A stretch of 59,323 nt of DNA. Source: Chitinophagales bacterium. GTDB lineage: Bacteria; Bacteroidota; Bacteroidia; Chitinophagales; Chitinophagaceae. Positions within the stretch are counted from its first letter, which is position 1. Every line of letters starts with the position of its first letter. Positions 55,759-59,323 of this stretch are shown here, piece after piece. A program made the translations under genes and the position numbers. Below the pieces are notes generated by a model. It was not told the DNA's origin and did not search any database. It saw only the letters and a program-made list of their open reading frames with translations. The stretch covers positions 1 to 59,323 of the forward strand of contig JAATFP010000005.1 of NCBI GenBank assembly GCA_015655125.1, read 5' to 3'.

Positions 55759-56937
55759 ATGTCAAGTATAGTATTGATCGTTTCTGTTTTATTGTTGTTG
55801 GCATATGTGCTGGTAATCATTTATTACCGCAGCGGTTGGTTGTCCATGGAAGATTATGTTATTTCAAAAGAAAAGTTTTCTACAAAAGTTACAGTGGTCA
55901 TACCCGCGCGAAACGAAGAAAACAACATCGGACCTTGCCTGAGTTCCATTCTGGCAAATAATTTTCCTGCGACACATTTACAGGTGATCGTTGTTGATGA
56001 CCACTCTGACGACCATACACCGCAAATCGTACGTTCTTTTTCAGAAAAAAATGTAACGTTGATTGCTTTAAAAGATCATCTTCACAATAAAATCAATTCT
56101 TATAAAAAGAAAGCGCTGGACATTGCGATAGCAAAAAGCACCGGCGAGCTAATTATCTCTACCGATGCAGATTGTATCGTTCCTCCTCTTTGGTTACAAA
56201 CAATTGTTAGTTTTTACAACGAGGAAAATGCAAAATTTATCGCTATGCCTGTAACTTACAGGTATGACAAGAATTTCCTCTCCGTTTTTCAATCGCTCGA
56301 CTTCCTGACCTTGCAGGGAATTACTGGTGCTGCCGTCAATCGCGGATTTCATAGCATGTGCAACGGGGCAAATGTGGCTTATTCAAAAGAAGCGTTTTTT
56401 GAAGTGAAGGGGTTTGAAGGAATAGACGGGATTGCCAGCGGCGACGATATGCTGTTGATGCACAAGATTGCAGTGCAATATCCTGCCCATATCGAATTTT
56501 TGAAATCTCCTGATGTGATTGTGCAAACCGCACCGATGGGAACAATTGGAAATTTTTTCCAGCAACGCATCCGCTGGGCCAGCAAAGCAGACAAATATGA
56601 TGATAAGCGGATCTTTTGGGTGTTGTTGATGGTATACCTTTTTAACCTGTTGCTGCTTGCCTTACCAATAGCCGCGCTCTGGTATAATCCCGTTTATCAT
56701 TTCAGCATCGGCGAATTTCCGGCCATCTTCAGCCTTTTACAATGGTGGATATTAATGCTGATTATAAAAACCTGGATCGAGCTAAGGTTTTTATTTCCGG
56801 TGGCGATTTTTTTCGGGCAGGCACAATTACTATGGTGGTTCCCCGTAGCGCAGCCGTTTCATATCATTTATACAGTAATTGCCGGTTGGCTGGGAAAATT
56901 TGGGAAATACCGGTGGAAAGGAAGGTGGGTTTCGTGA
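55759..56937 (+). CDS. Membrane GT2 glycosyltransferase
   Basis: A 392-residue enzyme with one N-terminal membrane helix (about 3-22) and three C-terminal helices (about 290-370). The GT-A domain carries VTVVIPARNEENNI, IVVDDHSDD, ISTDADCIVP (DXD-type), ASGDDM and QQRIRW, the set of processive or membrane GT2 enzymes. The acceptor is unknown: polysaccharide or lipid glycan are both possible. It is divergent from the MarR-type gene, with about 96 bp between starts. Confidence 0.9.
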   Translation: MSSIVLIVSVLLLLAYVLVIIYYRSGWLSMEDYVISKEKFSTKVTVVIPARNEENNIGPCLSSILANNFPATHLQVIVVDDHSDDHTPQIVRSFSEKNVTLIALKDHLHNKINSYKKKALDIAIAKSTGELIISTDADCIVPPLWLQTIVSFYNEENAKFIAMPVTYRYDKNFLSVFQSLDFLTLQGITGAAVNRGFHSMCNGANVAYSKEAFFEVKGFEGIDGIASGDDMLLMHKIAVQYPAHIEFLKSPDVIVQTAPMGTIGNFFQQRIRWASKADKYDDKRIFWVLLMVYLFNLLLLALPIAALWYNPVYHFSIGEFPAIFSLLQWWILMLIIKTWIELRFLFPVAIFFGQAQLLWWFPVAQPFHIIYTVIAGWLGKFGKYRWKGRWVS

Positions 56938-57169
56938 TGATGGATGCAACCCCTTCTTAAACGACGACAGGCCACGAACCACCGGCGACGACCGTTTTTT
57001 TAGCCTGGTACCATCCTGTTTTTTTCTTACTCCCTTTGGCATAAGCTGGTATTATTTTTTATTTAGCAAATACAAACGTGGTTCCGTGGTCGGTCGTCCA
57101 TGTCTGTCATCGGCCTCCAAACAATAGGATACCGGAACCATCATTCGTAATTCGTGATTAACTTTGCGT

Positions 57170-58654
57170 ATGGATCTGCAAAAAGAAAATCAACACGCCA
57201 TATTGATCGGCGCCGGAATCATGAGTGCAACGCTCGCTATTTTTTTAAAAGAACTGGAGCCGGGTATCAACATCGATATTTATGAACGACTGCCTGCAGT
57301 TGCTGCCGAAAGCTCCGATGGATGGAACAACGCAGGAACCGGCCATTCTGCTTTTTGCGAATTGAACTATACACCCGAAAATGACGACGGCAGCATTGAT
57401 ATAAGCAAAGCCTTGAAAATTGCCGCATCTTTTGAAACCTCCAAGCAATTCTGGTCAACGCTCGTACAGCAGAACAAGCTCGGTAATCCAAACGCGTTCA
57501 TTCATTCTGTACCACACATGAGTTTTGTTTGGGGAAAAGAAAACGTGGATTATCTCAAAAAAAGACACGAGGCGCTGACGAAATTCACTCTTTTTAAGGG
57601 GATGAAGTACTCGGAAGACAATACCGAACTCGCCGCCTGGATGCCGCTGATAATGCAGGGACGCGATGAAAAAGAGCAACATGCTGCCACAAGAATGGAG
57701 ATCGGTACAGACATCAATTTTGGCGCACTCACAGAAGCTATGTTGAAATACCTCGGCAAACTCGACGGGGTAAATGTTTACACAAGGCATGAAGTAAAGG
57801 ATATTGTAAAACAACAAGATGGCCGGTGGAAAGTAACTGTGGAGGATTTTCTGATGGAAGAAAAAAGAAGAGTGACGGCTGATTTTATTTTCATCGGCGC
57901 CGGCGGTGGAACATTGTCGTTGCTGGAAAAATCAGATATTGAAGAAGCTCGCGGTTACGGTGGGTTTCCCATAAGCGGGCAATGGCTACGCTGCACCAAT
58001 GAAGCTGTGATTGCAAAACACAATGCCAAAGTATATGGAAAAGCCAGTGTAGGCGCTCCGCCCATGAGCGTTCCCCATCTCGATACGCGTGTCATCGACG
58101 GAAAGAAAGAATTGCTGTTTGGGCCTTATGCAGGTTTTTCTACAAAATTTTTAAAGAATGGGTCTTACCTGGATCTGCCTTTGTCGATCGAGCTCGATAA
58201 CATCTTCCCCATGCTGTCTGCCGGCTGGCACAATCTTCCACTTACGAAATATCTTGTTCAGCAGGTAACACAAAGCGATAAAGACAGGCTCGAAGCGTTG
58301 CAGGAATATTATCCTGAAGCCGATGGAAAAGATTGGGAACTTGCCATTGCGGGACAGCGCGTACAGGTGATCAAAAAAGACAAGGAAGAAGGCGGTGTGC
58401 TGGAATTTGGAACAGAAGTGGTCAACGCGGCGGACGGAACTTTATCCGCCTTACTCGGCGCCTCTCCGGGCGCATCTACCGCAGTTTCCATCATGCTCGA
58501 TGTATTGAAAAAATGTTTCCCGCAAAACATGGAAACAGATAAATGGCAATCGGTTCTGAAAACACTCATCCCTGCATACGGAAAATCGCTGGCAGACAAC
58601 GATCAATTGGCAGCGGAACAACGCGAACGCTCGAAGAAATTATTATTGCTTTGA
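57170..58654 (+). CDS. mqo: Malate:quinone oxidoreductase
   Basis: A 494-residue FAD enzyme that oxidises malate to oxaloacetate and passes electrons to quinone. The ATG at 57170 is chosen; a TTG two codons earlier is less likely. The dinucleotide fold HAILIGAGIMSATLA is at the N-terminus, followed by DGWNNAGTGHSAFCELNYTP, GFPISGQWLRC, FGPYAGFSTKFLK and LGASPGASTAV, all typical Mqo segments. Length is normal. It works at the membrane in the citric acid cycle. It is a lone gene. Confidence 0.95.
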   Translation: MDLQKENQHAILIGAGIMSATLAIFLKELEPGINIDIYERLPAVAAESSDGWNNAGTGHSAFCELNYTPENDDGSIDISKALKIAASFETSKQFWSTLVQQNKLGNPNAFIHSVPHMSFVWGKENVDYLKKRHEALTKFTLFKGMKYSEDNTELAAWMPLIMQGRDEKEQHAATRMEIGTDINFGALTEAMLKYLGKLDGVNVYTRHEVKDIVKQQDGRWKVTVEDFLMEEKRRVTADFIFIGAGGGTLSLLEKSDIEEARGYGGFPISGQWLRCTNEAVIAKHNAKVYGKASVGAPPMSVPHLDTRVIDGKKELLFGPYAGFSTKFLKNGSYLDLPLSIELDNIFPMLSAGWHNLPLTKYLVQQVTQSDKDRLEALQEYYPEADGKDWELAIAGQRVQVIKKDKEEGGVLEFGTEVVNAADGTLSALLGASPGASTAVSIMLDVLKKCFPQNMETDKWQSVLKTLIPAYGKSLADNDQLAAEQRERSKKLLLL

Positions 58655-58687
58655 GTAGCATATAGTGTAGGCTTAATTTTTCGGACA

Positions 58688-58704
58688 CCTGAGCCTGTCG
58701 AAGG
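58688..58704. repeat. CCTTCGACA-type short repeat, inverted copy
   Basis: CCTGAGCCTGTCGAAGG is the complement of CCTTCGACAGGCTCAGG and matches the copy at 14347-14370. A partial third copy (CAACAGGCTCGGGC) follows near 58728. Confidence 0.65.
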
Positions 58705-58750
58705 GTTTTATGCTGTTTTATTCGTTTCTGTCAACAGGCTCGGGCCGGCA

Positions 58751-59323
58751 TCAGTTATTCACCAGAGAAATCTCTACCGGATTTGATGGTGAACTGATAT
58801 CGTACAACGCAAGTCCCGTGCTGAGGTAGCACACCAGCAAATTATTATAACAGATCACATCTTCAAAGATCCGGCCCGTGATCTTTTTCCTCAGCACCGG
58901 CGCAGATGGGTTGTTTACATTAAAAACACTCAGGCCATTGTCTTTCTGGCAAACATATAATATCGAATCCTGCAAACCGAGGCCATTAGGTGTTGGTATT
59001 TCGGTAAGGTTTATTTGTACAGGTGCGAGGATATTTTTGATGTTATAAATATACAACCCATCTGTTGCCAGACCGCAACGCGTGGTTCCCCGCAAGGTGA
59101 CGAACGATACCGAATCATTTGCTACCACCGGGTCACAACTGCGTTGGTGCAATGCTTCGCTGAGCAATTCCGGAGAAACAGGATTTGCAATCGAGTAGAT
59201 ATACATGCCATCTGTAGAGCCTATGAACAATTTGTCTTTGTAGGGATAGATCGTTTCCACGCCAAAACGCAACGGTGTGGTATTTACAATAACCGTGTTT
59301 TGAGGATCGGCAATGTTGAAGGT
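58751..59323 (-). CDS. LVIVD-repeat protein, C-terminal part (cut by window end)
   Basis: The frame stays open to the last base, so the start lies to the right; 190 residues are seen. Repeated units such as GMYIYSIANPVSPELLS, GLYIYNIKNILAPVQI, GLSVFNVNNPSAPVLRK and GLALYDISSPSNPVEIS are LVIVD repeats, which build a beta-propeller. Bacteroidota members are often exported lipoproteins; the signal would be outside the window. No function is assigned. Confidence 0.85.
   Translation of the reverse strand, partial: TFNIADPQNTVIVNTTPLRFGVETIYPYKDKLFIGSTDGMYIYSIANPVSPELLSEALHQRSCDPVVANDSVSFVTLRGTTRCGLATDGLYIYNIKNILAPVQINLTEIPTPNGLGLQDSILYVCQKDNGLSVFNVNNPSAPVLRKKITGRIFEDVICYNNLLVCYLSTGLALYDISSPSNPVEISLVNN

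Overview
The window reads as chromosomal DNA of a Bacteroidota bacterium, most likely family Chitinophagaceae. Evidence includes a SusC/SusD glycan-uptake locus with Bacteroidota lipoboxes, a protein with a gliding/T9SS type B C-terminal domain, small Bacteroidota-type families (DUF4834, DUF4833-like), AT-rich leaders without clear Shine-Dalgarno sites, and the order rimP-nusA-infB. No rRNA, CRISPR array, integrase or transposase was seen. The genus cannot be fixed by reading alone.

Region 1 (1-10.5 kb) looks like an accessory island. It appears more AT-rich than the rest and abuts the 3' end of a tRNA-Asn gene (10586-10659). Its core is a six-gene minus-strand operon (7786 to 602) that seems to make, fold and export a small disulfide-rich peptide. 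The parts are a VKOR-DsbA fusion with a degenerate C39-like domain, a 67-residue double-glycine precursor with six core cysteines, a TlpA-like thioredoxin, a prolyl-4-hydroxylase-like 2OG-Fe(II) oxygenase, a C39-peptidase ABC exporter and an HlyD adaptor. A 29-codon proline-rich small ORF sits just upstream behind a candidate promoter. Between the operon and the tRNA are two broken genes: a frameshifted DUF4238 gene and a membrane-protein gene with two homopolymer frameshifts.

Region 2 (10.7-24.9 kb) is mostly housekeeping on the minus strand: Rieske protein, HflX, SurA-like chaperone, rimP-nusA-infB, a small membrane protein, a PurF-type amidotransferase interrupted by an in-frame TGA, an outer-membrane barrel and a T9SS type B cargo. 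Intergenic gaps carry many short inverted repeats.

Region 3 (25-41 kb) is a polysaccharide utilisation locus transcribed as susC-susD-SGBP-GH16-GH5/CBM6-GH3-GH30-GH16. The enzyme set fits a beta-1,3/1,6-glucan (laminarin or fungal glucan). A divergent 971-residue membrane-spanning Y_Y_Y/LuxR regulator faces susC, and the shared 172-bp gap holds two 17-bp direct repeats 54 bp apart that are good operator candidates.

Region 4 (41-59.3 kb) is mixed: aldo/keto reductase, tRNA-Met(CAT), HAD hydrolase, DUF4834, seven-heme cytochrome c, B12-type radical SAM protein, AlkA-like glycosylase, free-Met-sulfoxide reductase, RecX, DnaN, a mannanase-like GH5, acyl-CoA dehydrogenase, MarR regulator, GT2 glycosyltransferase, malate:quinone oxidoreductase and a truncated LVIVD-repeat protein. 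The best candidate for a little-described system is the peptide cassette in region 1; the most checkable surprises are the purF stop codon and the susC operator repeats.
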